Under the pieces are notes generated by a model. The model was not told the DNA's origin, searched no databases, and worked only from the letters and a program-made list of their open reading frames with translations. A program made the translations under genes and the position numbers. 64,000 nucleotides of DNA from Butyricicoccus faecihominis. GTDB taxonomy: Bacteria; Bacillota; Clostridia; Oscillospirales; Butyricicoccaceae. The stretch spans positions 56,180 to 120,179 of the forward strand of contig NZ_JANGCE010000006.1 in the NCBI RefSeq assembly GCF_024462775.1, given 5' to 3'. Positions 25,337 through 33,039 of the stretch are shown piece by piece (position 1 is the stretch's first letter; each line of letters begins with the position of its first letter).

Positions 25337-26137
25337 ATGAGCAAGCTGTATATCGGCACCAATACGAAAATGTATAAGAATATCGCGCAAACGGCCTCGT
25401 TTCTCGAAGCGCTGGGCCGCCAAACGGCGGATCTGAGCCGGGAGAGCATGGAGCTGTTCGTTATCCCATCCTACACCGCGCTTGACCGCGTGAGCGTTAC
25501 GGCGCGCGCGGCGGGCATTCGTTTGGGCGCGCAGAATATGGGCTGGGAGGATGAAGGACAGTTCACCGGCGAAATTTCGCCCATCATGCTGGCCGAGGTG
25601 GGCGTGACCATCGCGGAGATCGGCCATTCCGAGCGGCGGCATGTGCTGGGCGAGACCGATGAAATGGAAAACCGTAAGGTGCACGCCGCCCTGCGTCACG
25701 GTATGACGGCGCTGCTCTGCGTCGGCGAGACCAAGGCGCAGCGGGCGCACGGCATTGCCGACGAGGTGCTGCGCACACAGCTCAAGGAAGGGCTTTTCGG
25801 GGTGGACGCCGCGCGGGCGGAGCAGCTTTGGATCGCTTACGAGCCGGTCTGGGCCATCGGCGTGGGGGGCGAGCCCGCAAGCGCCGCCTATGCCGAAGCG
25901 CGCCACGCCGCGATCCGGCAGGCGCTTTTTGAATTGTTCGGCGCGGCGGGCGCGAAAATCCCGGTGCTGTACGGCGGCAGCGTCAATCCGGAAAACGCTG
26001 CGGCGCTGGCGGCGCAGCCCGATATCGGCGGACTATTCATCGGCCGCAGCGCGTGGGACGCGGAGCGGTTTGCCGCGATCATACGGCAGGTACTGCCCAT
26101 TTTCGCGGACAAAGCGGAAGGGAGGCGCCGGTCATGA
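25337..26137 (+). CDS. Triosephosphate isomerase paralogue (EryH/LerI-like candidate)
   Basis: 266 residues, TIM family. The catalytic Lys11, His (EIGHSERRH) and Glu (AYEPVWAIG) and the YGGSVNPENA phosphate loop are present, so it should be an active isomerase. The normally near-invariant NWKMN motif reads NTKMY. In this setting it is unlikely to be the glycolytic enzyme. TIM homologues paired with RpiB homologues convert tetrulose phosphates in erythritol and apiose degradation. Stop overlaps the next ATG. Confidence 0.85.
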   Translation: MSKLYIGTNTKMYKNIAQTASFLEALGRQTADLSRESMELFVIPSYTALDRVSVTARAAGIRLGAQNMGWEDEGQFTGEISPIMLAEVGVTIAEIGHSERRHVLGETDEMENRKVHAALRHGMTALLCVGETKAQRAHGIADEVLRTQLKEGLFGVDAARAEQLWIAYEPVWAIGVGGEPASAAYAEARHAAIRQALFELFGAAGAKIPVLYGGSVNPENAAALAAQPDIGGLFIGRSAWDAERFAAIIRQVLPIFADKAEGRRRS

Positions 26138-26817
26138 AGCGTTCCGCGATCAACCGGATTCTGCAAAATGCCGCGGAGTTTGTCAAAGAACAGGGCTTTT
26201 ATCTGCCGCCATGGGCGTTTTGGCCGCCCGCGCAGTGGGCGCGGGCGGGACATGACTGCGATGAGATACGAGACAACATGCTGGGCTGGGATATTACCGA
26301 TTACGGACACGGCGCGTTCGAGCGCGTCGGTCTGGCGCTGTTTACGATCCGCAACGGCAGCATGACCGACAAGAAGTACCCAAAGCCCTACGCGGAAAAG
26401 CTGCTGATCTCACAGGAGGGACAGCTTTCCCCGAACCACTTCCATTGGAGCAAGATGGAGGATATCATCAACCGGGGCGGCGGCAACTTGATGGTGCAGG
26501 TTTGGAACGCGACGGCAGAGGAGGAACTTGCGGATACGCCCGTTACCGTGCGGCTGGATGGCATGGAACGCACGGTGCCCGCGGCCTCCGTTTTACGGCT
26601 GACGTCTGGCATGAGCATCACGCTGCCGCAGCGGCAGTACCACGCTTTCTGGGCCGAACCGGGATACGGGCCGGTGCTCATTGGCGAGGTATCCATGGTG
26701 AATGACGATCATTTGGACAACCGTTTTTATGAGCCGCAGGGCCGCTTTCCACAGATCGAGGAGGATGAGCCGCCGCTGTATCTGCTCTGCAACGAGTATC
26801 CGCCCGCCGAAGAATAA
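26134..26817 (+). CDS. D-lyxose ketol-isomerase family protein (cupin)
   Basis: 227 residues, single cupin barrel of the D-lyxose isomerase family. Metal ligands H102 and H104, E109 (NHFHWSKMED) and H170 (RQYHAFWAE) are present. The family interconverts aldoses and ketoses such as lyxose/xylulose and mannose/fructose. Start overlaps the TIM paralogue stop (ATGA). Last gene of the cluster, followed by a hairpin terminator and a dispersed repeat. Confidence 0.87.
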   Translation: MKRSAINRILQNAAEFVKEQGFYLPPWAFWPPAQWARAGHDCDEIRDNMLGWDITDYGHGAFERVGLALFTIRNGSMTDKKYPKPYAEKLLISQEGQLSPNHFHWSKMEDIINRGGGNLMVQVWNATAEEELADTPVTVRLDGMERTVPAASVLRLTSGMSITLPQRQYHAFWAEPGYGPVLIGEVSMVNDDHLDNRFYEPQGRFPQIEEDEPPLYLLCNEYPPAEE

Positions 26818-26821
26818 TAAA

Positions 26822-26856
26822 GAAGTACGCTTTCATACCAACGGAAGCGTACTTCT
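26822..26856 (+). terminator. Hairpin terminator at the end of the carbohydrate cluster
   Basis: GAAGTACGCTT (26822-26832) pairs with AAGCGTACTTC (26845-26855). No long T-run follows because the repeat element begins immediately after it. Confidence 0.6.
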
Positions 26857-27121
26857 CAGACTGCCAAAAAACAATTTTTGACAGTCTGTCGATCGAAACA
26901 AAGCCCCATTTCGATCGAGAATTCCGGCTTCTGCGCGCGCCTTACAGGCACACTTGAAGTCGGTTTGTATAGCCCGTAGGCCTCTATCCACTGACCGCCG
27001 CCGTGCGGCGATTAAATGAGAGCAAACCGAGATACGTGCTCCCGGTTTTTATGAATTTTGCCACTTGCGGCAAAATTCGATTTTATGCGCGCTGCGGCGC
27101 GAGGGGTTCTTTGACACGCTG
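26856..27121 (+). repeat. Dispersed structured repeat (MITE-like), copy 1
   Basis: Body runs from TCAGACTGCCAAAAAAC to GTTCTTTGACACGCTGA; the ends form imperfect inverted repeats (TCAGnnTGTCAAA). Inside are a TCGATCGAAA/TTTCGATCGA hairpin (26889-26918), the block GAATTCCGGCTTCTGCGCGC, AAACCG/CGGTTT and GAATTTTGCC/GGCAAAATTC hairpins, and GCGCGCTGCGGCGCG. Copy 1 has about 50 extra bases (27 kb side) absent from copy 2. No coding capacity is evident. It accounts for most of the 26818-27308 gap. Confidence 0.85.
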
Positions 27122-27155
27122 AAAAGACGCGCTGCGTGTTGCAGCGCGTCTTTTT
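27122..27155 (+). terminator. Terminator-like hairpin adjoining repeat copy 1
   Basis: AAAAGACGCGCTGC (27122-27135), loop GTGTT, GCAGCGCGTCTTTTT (27141-27155). A strong stem plus T-run directly abuts the right end of the repeat; copies 2 and 3 also abut hairpins of unrelated sequence. Confidence 0.75.
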
Positions 27156-27236
27156 GCTTGCGGCGTTTCCCGTTTTTGCAGATATGAAAATAGTTTTAAA
27201 AATGTTTTTTAAGAGATCGGATCAAAATCAGGCGAG

Positions 27237-27274
27237 CCCCCCCCCTGGCTTTTTAGGCGCGTTTTTGATATAAT
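27237..27274 (+). promoter_or_regulatory. Promoter of the restriction-modification genes with adjoining poly-C tract
   Basis: Extended -10 TGATATAAT (27266-27274) with a weak -35 TGGCTT (27246-27251) at 17 bases. A run of nine C residues (27237-27245) lies immediately upstream of the -35. The methyltransferase start follows 35 bases after the -10. Confidence 0.6.
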
Positions 27275-27308
27275 ATAAAAAGACAAGATTGGAACGGAGA
27301 AATTAGGA

Positions 27309-29336
27309 ATGCCTACTTATGTTGATCTATTTGCAGGGGCCGGAGGATTTAGCGAAGGTTTTTTGCAAGCCGAAGAGAACCAAAAGTATTTTGACTTTCT
27401 TTTGGCCAGTGATATCAATGCAACCTGCGAAGTGACGCATAGGATGCGATACAACCATCAACTGGGTCTAAAGACAGAGTTTTTAACAAAGGATATCACC
27501 TCGCCCGATTTTATAGAAGAACTATGTGGAAAAATCTATCATAGCTTCGGGAAGATTGATGTGGACGTACTGACGGGGGGGCCCCCGTGCCAGTCCTTCA
27601 GCCTAGCCGGGGAACGGAGGAAGAACGATAAAAAGGACGACCTCTTCTCGTATTATTTAAAAGTGATCGCCGCGCTCCATCCCAAGTATTTTGTGATGGA
27701 GAACGTTTCCGGCATCCTCACAAAAGACAAGGGCAAGGTAAGGGAGCGTATTTTAAGAGAGATCAGAAATATTATGGACTATCGGGCGCTGGCGTTGCTG
27801 ATCGAAGCGTGCCAAGCGTTACCCGCCAAAAAATCATCCGGCATGGGGGCGCGGCAAACCGAATTTGATTACGCGGTGCGCGTTTTACAAATCTGCTTCC
27901 AGCATGAAGCCGATATGCAGGTAAGGCGCGAAGATTATATTGCGGCGATGGAAAAGCTGCATGCGCTGGAGCTTTCGGCCAGCCAACGCGATTTCATGCA
28001 AAAAGCGTTATTGGAAAATAAGAACGACGTACCCAATCGCATGCTGCAAACGTTTTGCGCCGCCCTATCCGATATGTTTGTCGAAGCGTTCAGAAATAAT
28101 AAGGAAACGCCGGAAGACGATAGAAACGTGATACGGCAAGCGCTGAATTTGATTGCAAGAGAGGATAACATCACCCATATCCGCGAAAAAGTGAAGTTTG
28201 AGATCAACACCAGCCATTTGAACCGCAGCACGTACAAAGAACGCTTTGACCGCATCACCGATCACCTGAGCCTGCCGGAAATCGTTAAGATCGCAATCCA
28301 GCAATGCGATCTGATCGTGGCCTCATCCCATAGCGATAAGGCGGTCGCCGCGACCCGAAACATCAAATTGGCGCTGGAGATCATGTGCGAAGGCGCGTTT
28401 GCGACGCTGAACCGGGTGCTGACGATCGTCTCTACCTGCTGCGACCAAGCGACATGCGCCGAAATAAAAAAACTCGCGGATCGGGTCGCGCTCTATCGAA
28501 TCGATAAAGAGATCGTCCTCAACGCCTCCGATTTTGGCGTTCCGCAAAACCGCATCCGCGTGGTGTTTATTGGATGCCGCAACGATCAGGAGCTGATCAC
28601 CCATATCCCGGGCGCTGTGCCGGACGGACAAAAGGTCACCGTAGCGGAAGCGATCGGCGATTTAAACTATATTGGCATCGGCGATCATCAGCTCACGTAT
28701 TCCAAAGAATTTTGGGAAAAATTTACGCATAGCCCGGAAGGCTCGGTTCGCCGCGCGGTGGACGGCACGCCGCAAGCGCTGGCCGGCGCAAAACCATGCC
28801 TTACGTATGCGGAATGGAGCAAGCGCGGAAGGCTCGATGCCAGAAGATTTCCCGCGCTGAAGGATCATCCCCCCGCCTATACGGCGGCGAACGCCGCGGA
28901 AGAAATGCCGAAATGCAAAAAGCAATATGCGGAGCTGCATAACCATGAAACCTCCAAGCACAATGATGAGGTGCAAAACCGGTATGCCTTGATCCGGCAA
29001 TACGGCGATTACGCCGTCGCGAAAAGCAAGGAACCGCAAAATCCGTTGTTGCAGACGAACAAAAGAAATTACACATGCCTGCGCGCCGACCGGCCGAGCA
29101 CCACCATTGTCACGCTGGGGGATGATTTTACGCACTATGGCGCGAACCGTTCGCTGACCGTGCGGGAGATGGCGCGGCTGCAATCCTTTGACGATAGTTT
29201 TGTGTTCCAAGGCAAACGAACGACCGGCGGCGACCGCCGTAAACTGGAAACGCCGCAGTATACGCAGGTAGGCAACGCGGTGCCGCCGCTTATGGCGCGC
29301 GCGATTGCCTCTGAAATTTTGAAAAAAATAAAATAA
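27309..29336 (+). CDS. DNA (cytosine-5-)-methyltransferase of a type II R-M system
   Basis: 675 residues. Ordered C5-methyltransferase motifs are present: motif I VDLFAGAGGFSEGF, motif IV GGPPCQSFSLAG with the catalytic Cys, motif VI VMENVSGI, motif VIII QNRIRVVFIG, the RPSTTIVTLG block and motif X QVGNAVPPLMA. A mostly helical insert of more than 250 residues separates motif VI from motif VIII, making it much longer than typical enzymes (about 330-420). It protects host DNA from the nuclease encoded 55 bases downstream. Codon use is more AT-rich than the preceding cluster, suggesting transfer. Confidence 0.92.
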   Translation: MPTYVDLFAGAGGFSEGFLQAEENQKYFDFLLASDINATCEVTHRMRYNHQLGLKTEFLTKDITSPDFIEELCGKIYHSFGKIDVDVLTGGPPCQSFSLAGERRKNDKKDDLFSYYLKVIAALHPKYFVMENVSGILTKDKGKVRERILREIRNIMDYRALALLIEACQALPAKKSSGMGARQTEFDYAVRVLQICFQHEADMQVRREDYIAAMEKLHALELSASQRDFMQKALLENKNDVPNRMLQTFCAALSDMFVEAFRNNKETPEDDRNVIRQALNLIAREDNITHIREKVKFEINTSHLNRSTYKERFDRITDHLSLPEIVKIAIQQCDLIVASSHSDKAVAATRNIKLALEIMCEGAFATLNRVLTIVSTCCDQATCAEIKKLADRVALYRIDKEIVLNASDFGVPQNRIRVVFIGCRNDQELITHIPGAVPDGQKVTVAEAIGDLNYIGIGDHQLTYSKEFWEKFTHSPEGSVRRAVDGTPQALAGAKPCLTYAEWSKRGRLDARRFPALKDHPPAYTAANAAEEMPKCKKQYAELHNHETSKHNDEVQNRYALIRQYGDYAVAKSKEPQNPLLQTNKRNYTCLRADRPSTTIVTLGDDFTHYGANRSLTVREMARLQSFDDSFVFQGKRTTGGDRRKLETPQYTQVGNAVPPLMARAIASEILKKIK

Positions 29337-29391
29337 CCGGGCAAACTCCCTAGACGAAGATGCTGATAGCTTTCATGAGGAGGCGCGCAAA

Positions 29392-30639
29392 ATGATTTTT
29401 ACCCCTTATCCAGATGAGATGGAGAAAATCAACCTGATCCAGCGATACAACAGCGGAGACTACGCGCTGCTTCGCCTGACGTTCACCATGATCGACAAAA
29501 ACAATCTGGATGCAAACGGATTTTTTCGGGATATCCTGCTGCAAGCGGGCATTGTCGACTATGAAGCGCTCGATCACGGCGGCAAAAACGGGAAATCGGT
29601 CATGGCCGATTTCATTTTGCCGGGTAGGGTGGATGGCGTTAAAATGAATTTTTACCGCGTTGCAAACGCGCGCGGCGACCGGCGCTTTTCCATCGAGTCG
29701 ATCCGGCAAAAGGCCAAAGATCAATGGATCAATGAAGGCGATCTGCTGTACTTAGCGTGTACAAAAGGGGGAGAGGGCCAGCCCAAAGTCATGATCATCA
29801 ATCTGACGCATCATTTCCCCGCGGCGTCAGATCTGGAAGCGCGGCTGGGCGTGGATGATGTTTATCAGTATTTGGAGGAACTGCGGCCCAAGCTGGTAAG
29901 CATTGTGCGTTCCGGCTACCACGACAACGCAAAGGGCGCGGGGAAGATATCGCCCAAGGATGTGGGCGATACGCTGGAAGCGCTGCTTGGGATTGAAACC
30001 AATAACCGTTGCGACGCCGATTATAAAGGCCGGATCGAGATCAAAGCCAAGGCGGGAAAAACGCTGGATACCTTATTTACGCTCCGGCCGTGCTTTGAAG
30101 GCACGCCGATCGCGGCGTACGAGCCGAACGACCGCCAGCGCGTATCGGCCTTTGCCCGGTATTACGGATACGAATCCAGCAAGCATCCCGGCGCGAAAAG
30201 CCTTTATATCACAATAGGCTCCGAGGCGGCCCCACAGAACACACAGGGCTTTTACTTAGAGGTAAACGAAGAGGACCGGCGCGTGGAACTGCGCAGAACG
30301 CGTGCGGCGGCGAAGAAGAGTGAACTCACGGCATTCTGGACGTTTTCGGCACTCAAAGAGGAACTATACCGCAAACATCCCGCCACGCTTTGGGTCGCGG
30401 GCAAGGCCCGTATGCACGAAGGAATCGCGCAATTCCAATACGAAAAAATACTGTTTTCCAGATCGCCGCAGTTTACCACATTCCTCACATTGATCAAAGA
30501 GGGCGTCGTGACCTACGATTGGCGCGGCTATACTTCCGCGGATGGGGAGTATCAAGGCAAAAACCATGGCAACGCATGGCGGATCAAGGCAAAACGCAAG
30601 GATGATTTATTCGGCACATTGGAAACTTTGGCAATATAG
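29392..30639 (+). CDS. Type II restriction endonuclease, MvaI/BcnI family
   Basis: 415 residues. The C-terminal half carries GDTLEALLGIETNN followed by DADYKGRIEIKAK, the family's D...E-x-K nuclease core (about residues 190-220). MvaI and BcnI cut CCWGG and CCSGG, so a related CC(N)GG-type target is plausible but cannot be read here. The N-terminal 150 residues are not recognised and may add DNA recognition. GAGGAGG precedes the ATG, 55 bases after the methyltransferase, consistent with one operon. Confidence 0.85.
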   Translation: MIFTPYPDEMEKINLIQRYNSGDYALLRLTFTMIDKNNLDANGFFRDILLQAGIVDYEALDHGGKNGKSVMADFILPGRVDGVKMNFYRVANARGDRRFSIESIRQKAKDQWINEGDLLYLACTKGGEGQPKVMIINLTHHFPAASDLEARLGVDDVYQYLEELRPKLVSIVRSGYHDNAKGAGKISPKDVGDTLEALLGIETNNRCDADYKGRIEIKAKAGKTLDTLFTLRPCFEGTPIAAYEPNDRQRVSAFARYYGYESSKHPGAKSLYITIGSEAAPQNTQGFYLEVNEEDRRVELRRTRAAAKKSELTAFWTFSALKEELYRKHPATLWVAGKARMHEGIAQFQYEKILFSRSPQFTTFLTLIKEGVVTYDWRGYTSADGEYQGKNHGNAWRIKAKRKDDLFGTLETLAI

Positions 30640-30644
30640 GAACA

Positions 30645-30668
30645 GGGGGACGTTGCGGCGTCCCCCTT
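30645..30668 (+). terminator. Terminator of the restriction-modification operon
   Basis: GGGGGACG (30645-30652), loop TTGCGG, CGTCCCCC (30659-30666), then TT. The T-run is short. Confidence 0.65.
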
Positions 30669-30729
30669 GATCTTCATCCATTTCCCTTATGCGGTTGCGG
30701 TCGGCGGTTGCCGATCTTTTGTTATTGCA

Positions 30730-30763
30730 TTGCATATGTGTATGAATCGTGATACAATTCATA
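30730..30763 (+). promoter_or_regulatory. Promoter and autoregulatory operator of the DinJ/YafQ pair
   Basis: -35 TTGCAT (30730-30735), 17 bases, -10 TACAAT (30753-30758). A perfect inverted repeat TATGAAT-N9-ATTCATA (30741-30763) covers the -10, as expected for repression by the ribbon-helix-helix antitoxin. Confidence 0.75.
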
Positions 30764-30789
30764 TAAATAAGAATAGGAGGTAAGTGACC

Positions 30790-31080
30790 ATGCCAAAATC
30801 AGAAACATTGCATATTCGTATCGATCCAGAGATTAAAACCAGCGTAGATGCAACTTTAAAGCCCTTAGGCTTATCTACCACAGAGGCTATCAATATTTTC
30901 CTCCATCAGGTTGTATTAAACGGCGGCCTTCCTTTTGCCATAAGAATGCCAGAACCTAATATGGAAACGATCGCCGCTATGAAGGAGGCACAAGACATTT
31001 CCTCTGGCCGCATCAAAACAAATGCTTACCACAGTGTGAAACAACTGATGGAGGATTTGTGTAGCGATGCTGACGATTGA
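30790..31080 (+). CDS. RelB/DinJ-family antitoxin
   Basis: 96 residues. The N-terminal ribbon-helix-helix (LHIRIDPEIKTSVDATLKPL, then STTEAINIFLHQVV) binds the operator, and the C-terminal region wraps the toxin. ATG at 30790 has AGGAGG nine bases upstream; the in-frame GTG at 30784 is too close. Its end overlaps the toxin gene by 14 bases. Confidence 0.9.
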   Translation: MPKSETLHIRIDPEIKTSVDATLKPLGLSTTEAINIFLHQVVLNGGLPFAIRMPEPNMETIAAMKEAQDISSGRIKTNAYHSVKQLMEDLCSDADD

Positions 31081-31345
31081 GAAAACCACGCGCTTTAAAA
31101 AAGATTTTAAAATGATAGTAAAACGTGGTTATGATCCTAAGCTATTTGAGTATGTTGTAACAGAATTAGCCAATCAGCATCCTCTGGGTGCGAAATACAA
31201 CGACCATGCGTTGTCGGGAAATTGGAAGGGATTCCGAGAATGTCATATGCAACCGGATTGGTTATTGATTTATTTAGTGGAGAATGAACGTTTAACTTTA
31301 ACGCTTGTTCGCACAGGAACGCATGCAGATTTATTTCATGCTTGA
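31067..31345 (+). CDS. YafQ-family ribosome-dependent mRNA endonuclease toxin
   Basis: 92 residues of the RelE/YafQ fold. DHALSGNWKGFRECHMQPDWLLIY and the C-terminal RTGTHADLF block match YafQ, including the catalytic His residues (two in the central block, one in TGTHADLF). YafQ cleaves mRNA on the ribosome and is neutralised by DinJ. It is the last gene before repeat copy 2. Confidence 0.92.
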   Translation: MLTIEKTTRFKKDFKMIVKRGYDPKLFEYVVTELANQHPLGAKYNDHALSGNWKGFRECHMQPDWLLIYLVENERLTLTLVRTGTHADLFHA

Positions 31346-31354
31346 TCGTAAAAA

Positions 31355-31386
31355 GGGAAGCACTGCGGAAATTCGCAGTGCTCCCC
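31355..31386 (+). repeat. Left flanking hairpin of repeat copy 2
   Basis: GGGAAGCACTGCG, loop GAAATT, then CGCAGTGCTCCCC. The same hairpin, with one difference, recurs at 31602-31633 on the other side of the repeat body. It may also terminate the toxin-antitoxin transcript. Confidence 0.75.
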
Positions 31387-31601
31387 TCAGACTGTCAAAA
31401 AACTATTTTGACAGTCTGTCGATCGAAACAAAGCCCCATTTCGATCGAGAATTCCGGCTTCTGCGCGCGCCTTTTAGGCACACTTGAAGTCGGTTTGTAT
31501 AAAATCCGAGATACATGCTCCCGGATTTTATGGATTTTGCTCTTGCGGCAAAATCCTATTTTCTGCGCGCTGCGGCGCGTGGAGGTTCTTTGACAAGCTG
31601 A
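31387..31601 (+). repeat. Dispersed structured repeat (MITE-like), copy 2
   Basis: Body from TCAGACTGTCAAAAAAC to GGTTCTTTGACAAGCTGA, in the same direction as copy 1. It shares with copy 1 the long near-identical segment GACAGTCTGTCGATCG through GGCACACTTGAAGTCGG. The two internal hairpins carry compensatory changes relative to copy 1 (AAAATCCG/CGGATTTT, GGATTTTGC/GCAAAATCC). Non-coding. Confidence 0.87.
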
Positions 31602-31640
31602 GGGAAGCACTGCGGAAATTCGCAGTGCTTCCCTTTATTT
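31602..31640. terminator. Right flanking hairpin of repeat copy 2
   Basis: GGGAAGCACTGCG (31602-31614), loop GAAATT, CGCAGTGCTTCCC (31621-31633), then TTTATTT. Terminator-like on the plus strand; it lies just beyond the zwf stop on the minus strand. Confidence 0.65.
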
Positions 31641-31650
31641 GAAATGCGGA

Positions 31651-33039
31651 TCAAGAAAACCACCGGTGCCCAAACCGGCCGAGAAGCGCGTCTGCTTCGA
31701 GCGGGCCGGGGGTGCCGGACTTATAGGAAACCACGGGCAAGTGGTCCTCCCGGTACAGGCGGCGCAGGTTTTCAATATAGTTCCATCCCGTCTCGATCTG
31801 ATCCCACTGGGAAAACCAGAACCGCTCGCCACGGATGCACGCGCCGAGCAGCCGTTCATAGGCTTCGGGCGTGTTGATGCGGTTTTCCAGCACGCAGGAT
31901 TGGCAAAAATCCATTTTGGCTTGCGTGATCTCGTCCGTGTCGCCGGGCTTTTGAATGTTGAACTGCAAGTACACGCCCTCGGTCGGCTGAATCTTGATGA
32001 TCAGCACGTTATGCGCCACATCGGGGCGCGGACGGCGGAAAATAACGGCTACCTCCATTTCCCGGCGGCCCAGCTTTTTGCCGGTGCGGATGTAGAAGGG
32101 CGCGCCGCGCCAGCGGTCGTTATCGATAAACAGGCGCAGGGCGGCGTAGGTTTCGGTCTGCGAATAGGAACCGACCTGCGCCTCGGTGCGGTAATCATCG
32201 TACTGGCCGAGCAGCAGCGTGTCGCGAATCGGCTCCGCGCCCGCCGGGCGCAGCTCGCGCAGCACGCGAAGCTGCTCGGCGTGCATATCCGCGCCGGAAA
32301 ACTCATAGGGCCGCTCCATCGCAACAATGGAAAGGATTTGGAACAAGTGGTTTTGCACCATATCCTTCAATGCGCCCGCGCCGTCGTAATAGCCGCCGCG
32401 CGTTTCCACGCCGACGTCCTCCATGGCCGAAATCTGCACGCATTCGATAAAGCGGGAATCCCATAGGTTGGTAAACAGGGGGTTGGAAAAGCGGATGGTC
32501 TCGATATTGCGTACCATTTCCTTTCCCAGATAATGATCAATGCGGTAGATACGCTCGCTGGTAAAAATGGCTTCGAGCCGCTTGTTAAGCGCGCCCGCGG
32601 CCGCCAAGTTTTCGCCAAACGGCTTTTCAATGATGACCTTGCCCTGCGGCGCGCCCTGCACATGGCTTAAGCCCTCGGCAATGATGCCGAAGAAGCGCGG
32701 CGCGACCGCGAAATAGAAAATATGCTCGCTGATATTCTGCGCGCGGTAATACTCGTCCAGCGCCGGGTAATTCGCGCTGTCGGAAAAATCCATCCGGTAA
32801 TAATCCACCCGCGCCGCAAAGCGGTCGAACGCCGCGTCCTCATAGGGCAGGCGGGCAAATTTGCGCACCCAGTCGCGCGCGAGTTCGCGGTACTGCTCGC
32901 TTGTATATTCCCGGCGGCCAATGATGATCACGCGGTATTCGGCGGATTCCGCGCCGAGCACGCTGCCGTTATACAGCGCGGGCAGCAGCTTGCGGAAGGT
33001 CAGGTCGCCGGTGCCGCCAAAGATGGTCAGCGCCTTCAT
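31651..33039 (-). CDS. zwf: Glucose-6-phosphate 1-dehydrogenase
   Basis: 462 residues. Nucleotide-binding FGGTGDLTFRKLLPALY starts near residue 6, and the active-site signature RIDHYLGKEMV is present. Oxidises glucose 6-phosphate to 6-phosphogluconolactone, the first step of the oxidative pentose phosphate pathway. The ATG overlaps the gnd stop by 4 bases. Third gene of a pgl-gnd-zwf operon, so all oxidative-branch enzymes are made together. Confidence 0.95.
   Translation of the reverse strand: MKALTIFGGTGDLTFRKLLPALYNGSVLGAESAEYRVIIIGRREYTSEQYRELARDWVRKFARLPYEDAAFDRFAARVDYYRMDFSDSANYPALDEYYRAQNISEHIFYFAVAPRFFGIIAEGLSHVQGAPQGKVIIEKPFGENLAAAGALNKRLEAIFTSERIYRIDHYLGKEMVRNIETIRFSNPLFTNLWDSRFIECVQISAMEDVGVETRGGYYDGAGALKDMVQNHLFQILSIVAMERPYEFSGADMHAEQLRVLRELRPAGAEPIRDTLLLGQYDDYRTEAQVGSYSQTETYAALRLFIDNDRWRGAPFYIRTGKKLGRREMEVAVIFRRPRPDVAHNVLIIKIQPTEGVYLQFNIQKPGDTDEITQAKMDFCQSCVLENRINTPEAYERLLGACIRGERFWFSQWDQIETGWNYIENLRRLYREDHLPVVSYKSGTPGPLEADALLGRFGHRWFS

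Noticed and set aside
25337..26137. Housekeeping triosephosphate isomerase
   Set aside because: No other glycolytic gene adjoins it, the NWKMN motif is altered and it is coupled to RpiB-like and lyxose-isomerase-like genes.
26860..27120. Insertion sequence at repeat copy 1
   Set aside because: No transposase reading frame in any of the three copies; treated as a non-autonomous repeat.
27574..27585. Frameshift in methyltransferase motif IV at the G7C5 run
   Set aside because: The frame reads through correctly as TGGPPCQSF; only noted as a possible slippage site.
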